19,864 nucleotides of DNA from an uncultured Caulobacter sp. (GTDB taxonomy: Bacteria; Pseudomonadota; Alphaproteobacteria; Caulobacterales; Caulobacteraceae), in the NCBI RefSeq assembly GCF_937900395.1, contig NZ_CALCDX010000073.1, forward strand, positions 1 to 19,864, given 5' to 3'. The position numbers and the translations under genes were made by a program. The notes beneath the pieces are model-generated. The model did not search any database. It was given only the letters and a program-made list of their open reading frames with translations, and was not told the DNA's origin. Below are positions 14,094 through 19,864 of the stretch, one piece after another (the stretch's first letter is position 1; every line of letters starts with the position of its first letter).

Positions 14094-16067
14094 ATGGCCA
14101 CGGCGAAGGCCGCCCCCAAGCCCAAGAAGAAAGCCGCGCCCAAGACCGACAAGAGTCAGGCCAAGGCCCCGCCCAAGACAGCCGCTTCGCCAGAGCCCCC
14201 GCCGCCCCCGAAGACCGAGTCGCCGAATCCGGCGACGGGCGTCCCGCCCCTGCCCCCGTTCGACACCCTGCTGTCGCCCGAGCAGGTGAAGCTGGTCGAG
14301 ACTCTCTCGGCCAACCTGGCGCGCGCGGCCGTCACGGCGCAGGGCGCGATCGCCGAGGCGGCGCTGCGTCAGGCCGATCGCCCCGCCGCCCTGACGCCCG
14401 ATCCCTTCCACGTTGCGCCGGCCCTCAACGAGGTGATGACGCGCCTCGCCGCCCAGCCCGACCGGCTGATGCGTGCGCAGGCCGACCTGTTCTCGCGCTA
14501 CATGGATCTCTGGCAGTCGGCGGCCCGCCGCGCCGCCGGCGAGGAGGTCGCGCCGGTGGTCACGCCGGCCGCCGGCGACAAGCGGTTCAACGATCCCGAC
14601 TGGGCGTCGAACCCGATGTTCGACATGATGAAACAGTCCTACCTGCTGTCATCGAACTGGCTGAACAGCCTGGTGGCCGAGGTGGACGGCGTCGATCCGG
14701 CGACCAAGCGGCGGGTCGAGTTCTTCACCAAGATGCTGACCGACGCCTTCTCGCCGTCGAACTTCCTGATGTCGAACCCCGCCGCCCTGCGCGAAGCCGT
14801 CCAGACCCAGGGCGAGAGCATCGTCCGGGGCATGGAGAACTTCGCCGCCGATCTCGAGCGCGGGGGCGGTCAGCTGGCGATCAGCCAGACGGACCTAGCC
14901 AAGTTCAAGGTGGGCGAGAACGTCGCCACGGCCTCCGGCAAGGTCGTTTATCAGAACGACATCCTGCAGCTGCTGCAGTTCGATCCCAGCACCGAGGCGG
15001 TCTGCGAGATCCCGCTGCTGATCTTTCCGCCGTGGATCAACAAGTTCTACATCCTGGATCTTCGCCCCGATAACTCGATGATCCGCTGGCTAACCAGCCA
15101 GGGCTTCACGGTCTTCGTCGCCTCGTGGGTCAATCCGGACCGCAAGCTCGCCGACAAGACCTTCGAGGACTACATGATCGAGGGCGTCTACGACGCCACT
15201 CAGCAGGTCATGACCCAGTGCGGCGTCGATAAGGTCAACACGGTCGGCTACTGCATCGGCGGCACCCTGCTGTCGGTCGCCCTGGCCCACATGGCGGCGC
15301 GTGGCGACAAGCGGATCAACTCGGCCACCTTCTTCGCCGCCCAGCAGGACTTCGCCGAGGCCGGCGACCTCCTGCTGTTCACCAACGAGCAATGGCTGCG
15401 CTCGATCGAGCAGCAGATGGATCTGGCCGGCGGCTTCCTGCCCAGCCAGTCCATGGCCGACACCTTCAACGCCCTGCGTGGCAACGACCTGATCTGGTCG
15501 TTCTTCGTCAGCAACTACCTGATGGGCAAGGAGCCCCGCCCCTTCGACCTGCTGTTCTGGAACGCCGACCAGACGCGGATGCCCAAGGCGCTGCACCTGT
15601 TCTACCTGCGCAACTTCTACAAGGATAACGCCCTGGCCAAGGGCGAGCTGACGATCGGCGGCGAGCGGCTGGACCTGTCGAAGGTGAAGATCCCGGTATT
15701 CGTCCAGTCCTCGAAGGAGGATCACATCGCGCCCTATCGCAGCGTCTTCCGGGGCGCGAAGCTGTTCGGCGGACCGGTGACCTTCATGATGGCTGGCTCC
15801 GGCCACATCGCCGGCGTGATCAACCCGCCGGGCGCCAACAAGTACCAGCATTGGATCAACGAGCAGACCTGCGAGTCGCTCGAGACCTGGCAGGCCGGGG
15901 CCAAGGAGTTCCCTGGGTCCTGGTGGCCTTACTGGGGCGAATGGCTGAAGGCGCGCTCGGGCGATCAGGTCCCGGCGCGCGACCCGTCCAAGGGCAAGCT
16001 GAAGCCGCTCGAGGACGCCCCGGGCAGCTTCGTGCTGGTGAAGTCGAACGAGGCGGACGCGGGCTAA
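14094..16067 (+). CDS. phaC: class I poly(3-hydroxyalkanoate) synthase PhaC
   Basis: This 657-residue enzyme polymerises (R)-3-hydroxyacyl-CoA (usually 3-hydroxybutyryl-CoA) into storage polyester on granules. The lipase-like box is VGYCIGG (384-390) with nucleophile Cys387; the partners are Asp543 (SSKEDHIAPY) and His571 (SGHIAGVINPPG). The PhaC N-terminal domain (about 165-330) includes FNDPDWASNPMFDMMK, FPPWINKFYILDLRPDNSMI and the cap region. Residues 1-50 are a Lys/Ala/Pro-rich tail not found in the Cupriavidus enzyme of ~590 residues. The start ATG at 14094 is fixed by GGAGG (14082-14086). No phaA/phaB genes are nearby. The stop codon overlaps that of convergent argC by bases 16064-16067, so there is no intergenic terminator. 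Confidence 0.96.
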   Translation: MATAKAAPKPKKKAAPKTDKSQAKAPPKTAASPEPPPPPKTESPNPATGVPPLPPFDTLLSPEQVKLVETLSANLARAAVTAQGAIAEAALRQADRPAALTPDPFHVAPALNEVMTRLAAQPDRLMRAQADLFSRYMDLWQSAARRAAGEEVAPVVTPAAGDKRFNDPDWASNPMFDMMKQSYLLSSNWLNSLVAEVDGVDPATKRRVEFFTKMLTDAFSPSNFLMSNPAALREAVQTQGESIVRGMENFAADLERGGGQLAISQTDLAKFKVGENVATASGKVVYQNDILQLLQFDPSTEAVCEIPLLIFPPWINKFYILDLRPDNSMIRWLTSQGFTVFVASWVNPDRKLADKTFEDYMIEGVYDATQQVMTQCGVDKVNTVGYCIGGTLLSVALAHMAARGDKRINSATFFAAQQDFAEAGDLLLFTNEQWLRSIEQQMDLAGGFLPSQSMADTFNALRGNDLIWSFFVSNYLMGKEPRPFDLLFWNADQTRMPKALHLFYLRNFYKDNALAKGELTIGGERLDLSKVKIPVFVQSSKEDHIAPYRSVFRGAKLFGGPVTFMMAGSGHIAGVINPPGANKYQHWINEQTCESLETWQAGAKEFPGSWWPYWGEWLKARSGDQVPARDPSKGKLKPLEDAPGSFVLVKSNEADAG

Positions 16068-17029
16068 AGCCCCGCGTCTTCCTTCAGGCCCAGGGCGATG
16101 TTCAGGTTCTGAACCGCCGCGCCCGAGGCGCCCTTGCCCAGGTTGTCGAGCAGAGCCACCAGGCGCGCCTGGCCGCTGGTGTCCGAGCCGAACACGAACA
16201 GCTTCAGGCGGTTGGTGCCGTTCAGGCCTTCCGGGTCCAGGGTCGTCAGCGCCTTGGCCTCGTCCAGCGACGCGACCTCGACGAAGGCCTCGCCCTTGTA
16301 GTGCTTTTCGAGCACCGCGTGGATGTCGGCCAGGGACGTCGCGCCGTTCAGGGTCGAGAAGTGCAGCGGCAGCTCGACGATCATGCCCTGGGCGTAGCGG
16401 CCCACGGCCGGCGTGAAGATCGGACGGGTCAGCAGGCCGCCGTGCTTCTGCATCTCGGGCACGTGCTTGTGGCTCAGCGACAAGCCGTAGATGAAGTACG
16501 GCTCGCGCGTGTAGTTCGGAGAGGCTTTGTCCTCGAACTGGGCGATCATCGCCTTGCCGCCGCCGGTATAGCCCGAGACGGCGTTGTACGAGACCGGCAG
16601 CTCGGCCGGCAGGATTCCCGCGCTGACCAGCGGCCGCGTCAGGGCGATCGCGCCGGTCGGATAGCAGCCCGGGTTCGAAATCCGCTTGGACTTGGCGATC
16701 TTGCCCCGCTGCTCGCCATCCAGCTCGGCGAAACCGTAGGTCCAGTCCTCGGCGGTCCGGTAGGCCGTCGAGGCGTCGATGATCACCGTGTCCGGATTGG
16801 TCACCAGCGAGACGGCCTCCTTGGCCGCGTCGTCGGGCAGGCACAGGATCACCGCGTCGGCGCCGTTCAGCATCTCGGCGCGAGCGTCCAGGTCCTTGCG
16901 CTTGTCCGGATCGATCGAGACCAGCTGGAGATCCGTGCGGGCCAGCAGGCGCTCGCGGATCTGCAGGCCGGTGGTGCCGGCTTCGCCGTCGATGAAGACC
17001 CTGGGGAAGACCTTGGGGGCGCTCGCCAT
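16064..17029 (-). CDS. argC: N-acetyl-gamma-glutamyl-phosphate reductase, type 2
   Basis: This 321-residue enzyme carries out the third step of arginine synthesis, the NADPH-dependent reduction of N-acetylglutamyl phosphate to the semialdehyde. Features are the nucleotide-binding start VFIDGEAGTTGLQIRERL (11-28), CLPDDAAKEAV (63-73) and the catalytic SNPGCYPTGAIAL (118-130) with Cys122, then YTGGGKAMI and the C-terminal VFGSDTSGQARLVALLDNLGKGASG. The short length and the GEAGTTG motif mark the type 2 form. The ATG at 17029 has GGAG 7-8 nt upstream; the open frame to 17056 has no such site. It lies downstream of rpsI but is separated from it by a strong terminator, so it should have its own promoter. 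Confidence 0.95.
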   Translation of the reverse strand: MASAPKVFPRVFIDGEAGTTGLQIRERLLARTDLQLVSIDPDKRKDLDARAEMLNGADAVILCLPDDAAKEAVSLVTNPDTVIIDASTAYRTAEDWTYGFAELDGEQRGKIAKSKRISNPGCYPTGAIALTRPLVSAGILPAELPVSYNAVSGYTGGGKAMIAQFEDKASPNYTREPYFIYGLSLSHKHVPEMQKHGGLLTRPIFTPAVGRYAQGMIVELPLHFSTLNGATSLADIHAVLEKHYKGEAFVEVASLDEAKALTTLDPEGLNGTNRLKLFVFGSDTSGQARLVALLDNLGKGASGAAVQNLNIALGLKEDAGL

Positions 17030-17070
17030 GGGCGGACTCCGATCCAGACAGAACAAGGAAAAAGACCAAG

Positions 17071-17102
17071 AAAAAGGGCGCTTCGGAGACCCGAAGCGCC
17101 CT
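17071..17102 (-). terminator. intrinsic terminator of rplM-rpsI
   Basis: On the minus strand an 11-bp perfect GC-rich stem (17091-17101 with 17076-17086) with a 4-nt loop is followed directly by five U (17075-17071). One more A-T pair can extend the stem. It lies 25 nt after the rpsI stop and ~40 nt before the argC start, so it should insulate argC from ribosomal-protein transcription. Confidence 0.92.
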
Positions 17103-17126
17103 CTTCCAAACGCGTACGAACCGCGC

Positions 17127-17600
17127 TTAGCGCTTCGAGAACTGGAAGCTGCGGCGGGCCTTGGCCTTGCCGTACTTCTTACGCTCGACGACGCGGCTGT
17201 CGCGGGTCAGGAAGCCGTGCGGCTTCAGGACCGGGCGCAGGCCGGGTTCGTAGTAGGTCAGGGCCTTCGACAGGCCGTGACGGATCGCGCCGGCTTGGCC
17301 CGACAGGCCCGAGCCTTCCACGGTCACGACGACGTCGAACTGACCGAGGCGATCGGTCACTTCCAGCGGCTGGGCGATCATCATGCGCAGCACCGGACGG
17401 GCGAAGTAGACTTGCTGGTCACGACCGTTGATCGTGATCTGGCCCTTGCCCGGCTTGATCCAGACGCGAGCGATCGCGTTCTTGCGCTTGCCGGTCGCGT
17501 AGGCGCGGCCTTGGGCGTCGATCTTCGGTTCGGCCGGAGCGGCAGCTTCCGGGTTGCTGGACAGGCTGGCCAGCGCGTCAAAGCCTTGAGCGTCAGTCAT
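17127..17600 (-). CDS. rpsI: 30S ribosomal protein S9
   Basis: This 157-residue protein is uS9 of the small subunit head, whose C-terminal tail reaches the P site. The core runs from YATGKRKNAIARVWIKPGKG through ITINGRDQQVYF, RHGLSKALTYYEPGLRP and TRDSRVVERKKYGKAKARR to the universal SFQFSKR end. It has about 27 extra N-terminal residues, acidic and Ala-rich, compared with the 130-residue E. coli protein, as is usual in alphaproteobacteria. It starts 3 nt after rplM and is surely co-transcribed with it. Confidence 0.98.
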   Translation of the reverse strand: MTDAQGFDALASLSSNPEAAAPAEPKIDAQGRAYATGKRKNAIARVWIKPGKGQITINGRDQQVYFARPVLRMMIAQPLEVTDRLGQFDVVVTVEGSGLSGQAGAIRHGLSKALTYYEPGLRPVLKPHGFLTRDSRVVERKKYGKAKARRSFQFSKR

Positions 17601-17603
17601 AGC

Positions 17604-18077
17604 TTAGAGGCTCCGGATGTTCTTGGCGTTGCGGCCCGCGAAGTCGACGACTTCGGGGTTTTGCGCTTGGTGCGGGTGCTCGCCGTTGTTGTAGATGAGC
17701 AGGTGGGTCAGCTGCTTGCGAGCCAGCGGGCTCTCCTTGGGCAGCATGCGCTCGACGGCCTTCTCCAGGACGCGCTCGGGGAAACGACCGCCCAGCACCT
17801 TGCGCGGGGTGGTTTCCTTGATGCCGCCCGGGTGACCGGTGTGACGGTAGTAGACCTTGTCGTCCAGCTTCTTGCCGGTGAACTTCACCTTGTCGGCGTT
17901 GATCACGACGACGAAGTCGCCGCAGTCGACGTGCGGGGTGTAGTCAGGACGGTGCTTGCCGCGAAGACGCATGGCGATGAACGAAGCCAGACGGCCGACA
18001 ACGGCGTCCTGGGCGTCGACCACGATCCACTTCTTCTCGACCTCGGCTGGCTTCAAGGAAGCCGTGATCTTCTGCAT
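17604..18077 (-). CDS. rplM: 50S ribosomal protein L13
   Basis: This 157-residue protein is uL13 of the large subunit, an early assembly protein. Signatures are WIVVDAQDAVVGRLAS (17-32), GKHRPDYTPHVDCGDFVVVINADKV, YYRHTGHPGGI, PERVLEKAVERMLPK and LLIYNNGEHPHQAQNP. It is slightly longer than the 142-residue E. coli protein. The ATG at 18077 begins MQKITASLKPAEVEKKW. It heads the rplM-rpsI operon, the usual pair in bacteria, and is divergent from the PhoX-like gene. Confidence 0.98.
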   Translation of the reverse strand: MQKITASLKPAEVEKKWIVVDAQDAVVGRLASFIAMRLRGKHRPDYTPHVDCGDFVVVINADKVKFTGKKLDDKVYYRHTGHPGGIKETTPRKVLGGRFPERVLEKAVERMLPKESPLARKQLTHLLIYNNGEHPHQAQNPEVVDFAGRNAKNIRSL

Positions 18078-18143
18078 GGGATTGATCCGTAATTTCTAGG
18101 CGTCCGACCCCGAGAAATCCGGTTTCGTCCGTGTGAGGCGCGG

Positions 18144-18172
18144 CATTTACGGAAGGGTTCGCGCGCTGTCAA
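18144..18172 (-). promoter_or_regulatory. rplM: candidate rplM promoter
   Basis: On the minus strand a consensus -35 TTGACA (18172-18167) is followed after 17 nt by TAAATG (18149-18144), a poor -10. The spacing is ideal and the position leaves a leader of about 60 nt before rplM. The area just upstream (18180-18260) is AT-rich, as expected near a strong ribosomal-protein promoter. Confidence 0.4.
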
Positions 18173-18258
18173 CAATCGCGGCGCAGAAACTTGCAAAACC
18201 CAACAAAAACAAAGCATTGAGTTATACGGTAACATAATACCGCAAACCCCTATTCAAA

Positions 18259-18278
18259 CTGTCATGAAAGGCGTGCAT
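18259..18278 (+). promoter_or_regulatory. possible PhoB half-site upstream of PhoX-like gene
   Basis: CTGTCAT (18259-18265) matches the consensus half of a Pho box exactly. The next half, expected about 11 nt on, is only loosely matched by cgtgcat (18272-18278). It lies ~50 nt before the start codon of a phosphatase gene, where a PhoB site would make sense. One good half-site is weak evidence. Confidence 0.25.
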
Positions 18279-18312
18279 AGCCGTCCGCGTTACACTTTAA
18301 CAGGGGCGTTCC

Positions 18313-19713
18313 ATGACCTTCTCCCGCCGCGGCTTCATCGGCGCGACCGCCACCAGCCTGGCCTTCGCCGCCTTCTCCGCCCGCGCCCAGGACGAGGCCG
18401 TCGAAGCCGAGACCTATCTGAACGAGGTCGAGGGCTACGGCGCCCTGATCCCCGATCCCAAGGGCATGATCGATCTGCCGCCGGGCTTCCGCTACCAGGT
18501 CATCTCCCAGGCTGGCGAGACGATGAGCGATGGCCTGCTGGTCCCCGGCAAGGCCGACGGCATGGGCTGTTTCGCCGTCGACGCCGAGCGCGTGCTGCTG
18601 GTCCGCAACCACGAGCTTTCGGTCAGCGACATCCACAATGGCGCGTTTGGCCTCGGCGAGCGCCTGATCGACCGCATCGACCGCGCCAAGGTCTGGGACT
18701 TCCAGAACGGCCAGCGCCCCCTGCCCGGCGGCACGACCACCCAGCTGTACAACCTCAAGACCGGCCAGACCGAGCGCCAGCACCTGTCCCTGGCCGGCAC
18801 CCTCGTCAACTGCTGCGGCGGCGTCACGCCCTGGGGCTCGTGGCTGACGTGCGAGGAGACAACGATCGAGGCGGGCCTCGAGGTCGGCAAGGATCACGGC
18901 TGGGTCTTCGAGGTTCCGGCCGCGCATGTCGGCCTGGTCCAGCCTGTCGCCCTGAAGGGGTTGGGCCGCTTCAAGCACGAGGCCGCCTGCATCGATCCGC
19001 GCACGGGCGTCGTCTATCTGACCGAGGACGTCGCCGACGGCCTCTTCTACCGCTTCCTGCCCAACGACCGCCGCAACCTGGCGGCCGGCGGCCGGCTGCA
19101 AGCCCTGGGACTGGCCGACGCCCCTGAAGGCGGCGACACCCGCAACCAGGAGGAAAAGACCTTTCCAATCGGCGCCACGAAGGCCGTGCGCTGGATCGAC
19201 CTGGACGGCGTCGACAATCCCTATGACGACCTGCGTCGGCGCGGCCACGCCAAGGGCGCGGCGATCTTCTGCCGGGGCGAAGGCGTGTTCTTCGGCCAGG
19301 GCGAGCTCTACTTCGCCTGCACCGCCGGCGGCGCGGCTGGCTCGGGCCAGATCTTCCGCTACGTTCCCTCGGCCGTCGAAGGCCAGGCCGGCGAGAAGGA
19401 CCAGCCCGGCAAGCTGCAGCTGTTCGTGGAAAGCCAGAACGACCGCGTGCTCGACTATGCCGACAACCTGGTCGTCGCGCCGTGGGGCCACGTGATCGTC
19501 TGCGAGGACCGCTATTCCGACACCCTGCGCAATCACCTGCGCGGCGTCACGCCCCAAGGCAAGGTCTACACCCTGGCCCGCAACGTCTTCACCGGGAACT
19601 CGGAATTCGCCGGCGCCTGCTTCTCGCCCGACGGCGGCACGCTGTTCGTCAATCTGCAGAACCCGGGCGTGACCCTGGCGATCACGGGGCCCTGGGCGAG
19701 CGTGAAGGCGTAG
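18313..19713 (+). CDS. Tat-exported PhoX-family (DUF839) phosphatase
   Basis: This 466-residue protein belongs to the PhoX/DUF839 family of calcium-iron alkaline phosphatases that release phosphate from monoesters outside the cytoplasm. The N-terminus MTFSRRGFIGATATSLAFAA has a twin-arginine motif (SRRGFIG), with likely cleavage after ARA (residue 25), in line with folded, metal-loaded export. Family motifs are LLVRNHELS (95-103), CCGGVTPWGSWLTCEE (167-182), RFKHEAACIDPRTGVVYLTED, GQGELYFACTAGGAAGSGQI, DNLVVAPWGHVIVCED and the C-terminal NPGVTLAITGPW. It is shorter than classical PhoX (over 600 residues), matching the short DUF839 subgroup, so phosphatase activity is inferred and not certain. 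It is monocistronic as far as the window shows and divergent from rplM. Confidence 0.9.
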   Translation: MTFSRRGFIGATATSLAFAAFSARAQDEAVEAETYLNEVEGYGALIPDPKGMIDLPPGFRYQVISQAGETMSDGLLVPGKADGMGCFAVDAERVLLVRNHELSVSDIHNGAFGLGERLIDRIDRAKVWDFQNGQRPLPGGTTTQLYNLKTGQTERQHLSLAGTLVNCCGGVTPWGSWLTCEETTIEAGLEVGKDHGWVFEVPAAHVGLVQPVALKGLGRFKHEAACIDPRTGVVYLTEDVADGLFYRFLPNDRRNLAAGGRLQALGLADAPEGGDTRNQEEKTFPIGATKAVRWIDLDGVDNPYDDLRRRGHAKGAAIFCRGEGVFFGQGELYFACTAGGAAGSGQIFRYVPSAVEGQAGEKDQPGKLQLFVESQNDRVLDYADNLVVAPWGHVIVCEDRYSDTLRNHLRGVTPQGKVYTLARNVFTGNSEFAGACFSPDGGTLFVNLQNPGVTLAITGPWASVKA

Positions 19714-19729
19714 AGAGGCCATGAATCGT

Positions 19730-19863
19730 CATCCTCACGCGGCTTGCCGCTGAAGGTGTTGGGGAGGCGACGGAGCGGCCGGGCGAACCCGGAGACCGTA
19801 GGGTTTGATTTGCGTTTCGGCTCGAACGTCCGCTCCGCCAGGCTGTTCTTGCCCGTGAGGATG
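19730..19863. repeat. nested inverted-repeat structure at right edge
   Basis: A 10-bp perfect inverted repeat, catcctcacg (19730-19739) and cgtgaggatg (19854-19863), encloses a second one, cggagcgg (19771-19778) and ccgctccg (19830-19837). Inside are two small hairpins, gcgg-cttg-ccgc (just after 19738) and ccggg-cgaa-cccgg (19779-19792). The ~134-bp unit follows the PhoX-like gene and could be a mobile intergenic repeat (MITE-like) or a structured RNA. The sequence ends one base later, so flanks cannot be judged. Confidence 0.45.
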
Positions 19864-19864
19864 G

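Noticed and set aside
15090..17069. A 659-codon minus-strand open frame spanning argC and the 3' part of phaC
   Set aside because: It is out of frame with argC, runs antisense to phaC, and reads as Arg/Gly-rich sequence with no family resemblance.
18262..19722. A 486-codon minus-strand open frame opposite the PhoX-like gene
   Set aside because: The plus-strand gene has a Tat signal and many family motifs. The antisense frame is composition-driven.
1..19864. CRISPR array, phage structural genes or toxin-antitoxin pair
   Set aside because: No regularly spaced repeats, no capsid or tail proteins and no recognisable toxin-antitoxin pair are present.

Overview
The window looks like chromosome from a high-GC alphaproteobacterium, most probably Caulobacter or a close relative. 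This rests on gene content: an NDUFS4-type complex I protein, a double cold-shock-domain protein, a class I PHA synthase with a basic N-terminal tail, a short Tat-exported PhoX, and S9/L13 proteins longer than those of E. coli. No database search was possible, so the genus is an inference.

Positions 1 to about 4950 form an accessory region. From left to right it holds a possible small membrane protein, the decayed 3' end of a medium-chain dehydrogenase/quinone oxidoreductase gene, an IS110-family transposase gene whose catalytic Glu appears to be Gly, an unrecognised 127-residue protein, and a 72-residue protein placed 16 nt before a large serine recombinase. The recombinase gene runs into the 3' half of a tRNA-Arg(TCT) gene on the opposite strand. 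This is the arrangement expected at one end of an element integrated into a tRNA. The other end must lie to the left of the window.

Positions 4950 to 6830 are conserved chromosome read on the minus strand: tRNA-Glu(TTC), a two-CSD cold-shock protein with an unusual leader, an exported DUF192 protein, tRNA-Pro(TGG), the complex I accessory gene and tRNA-Arg. All three tRNAs encode their CCA end.

Positions 6957 to 13453 look like one minus-strand operon: an AlaC-like aminotransferase, homoserine dehydrogenase (hom), class II FBPase (glpX), class I FBPase (fbp) and recJ, with gaps of about 30 to 75 nt. It joins amino-acid synthesis from aspartate/pyruvate, two unrelated gluconeogenic phosphatases and a DNA-repair exonuclease. 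Upstream of it is a small lipoprotein gene, divergent from phaC. phaC converges on argC and their stop codons overlap. rplM and rpsI form a ribosomal-protein operon ending in a strong intrinsic terminator. A Tat-exported PhoX-type phosphatase is divergent from rplM. The window ends in a nested inverted-repeat structure.

I found no clearly new multi-gene system. The best candidates for follow-up are the mutually exclusive hairpins upstream of the cold-shock gene, the recombinase/tRNA junction with its 72-residue partner, the IS110 element with a substituted catalytic residue and possible bridge-RNA regions, and the nested inverted repeat at the right edge.
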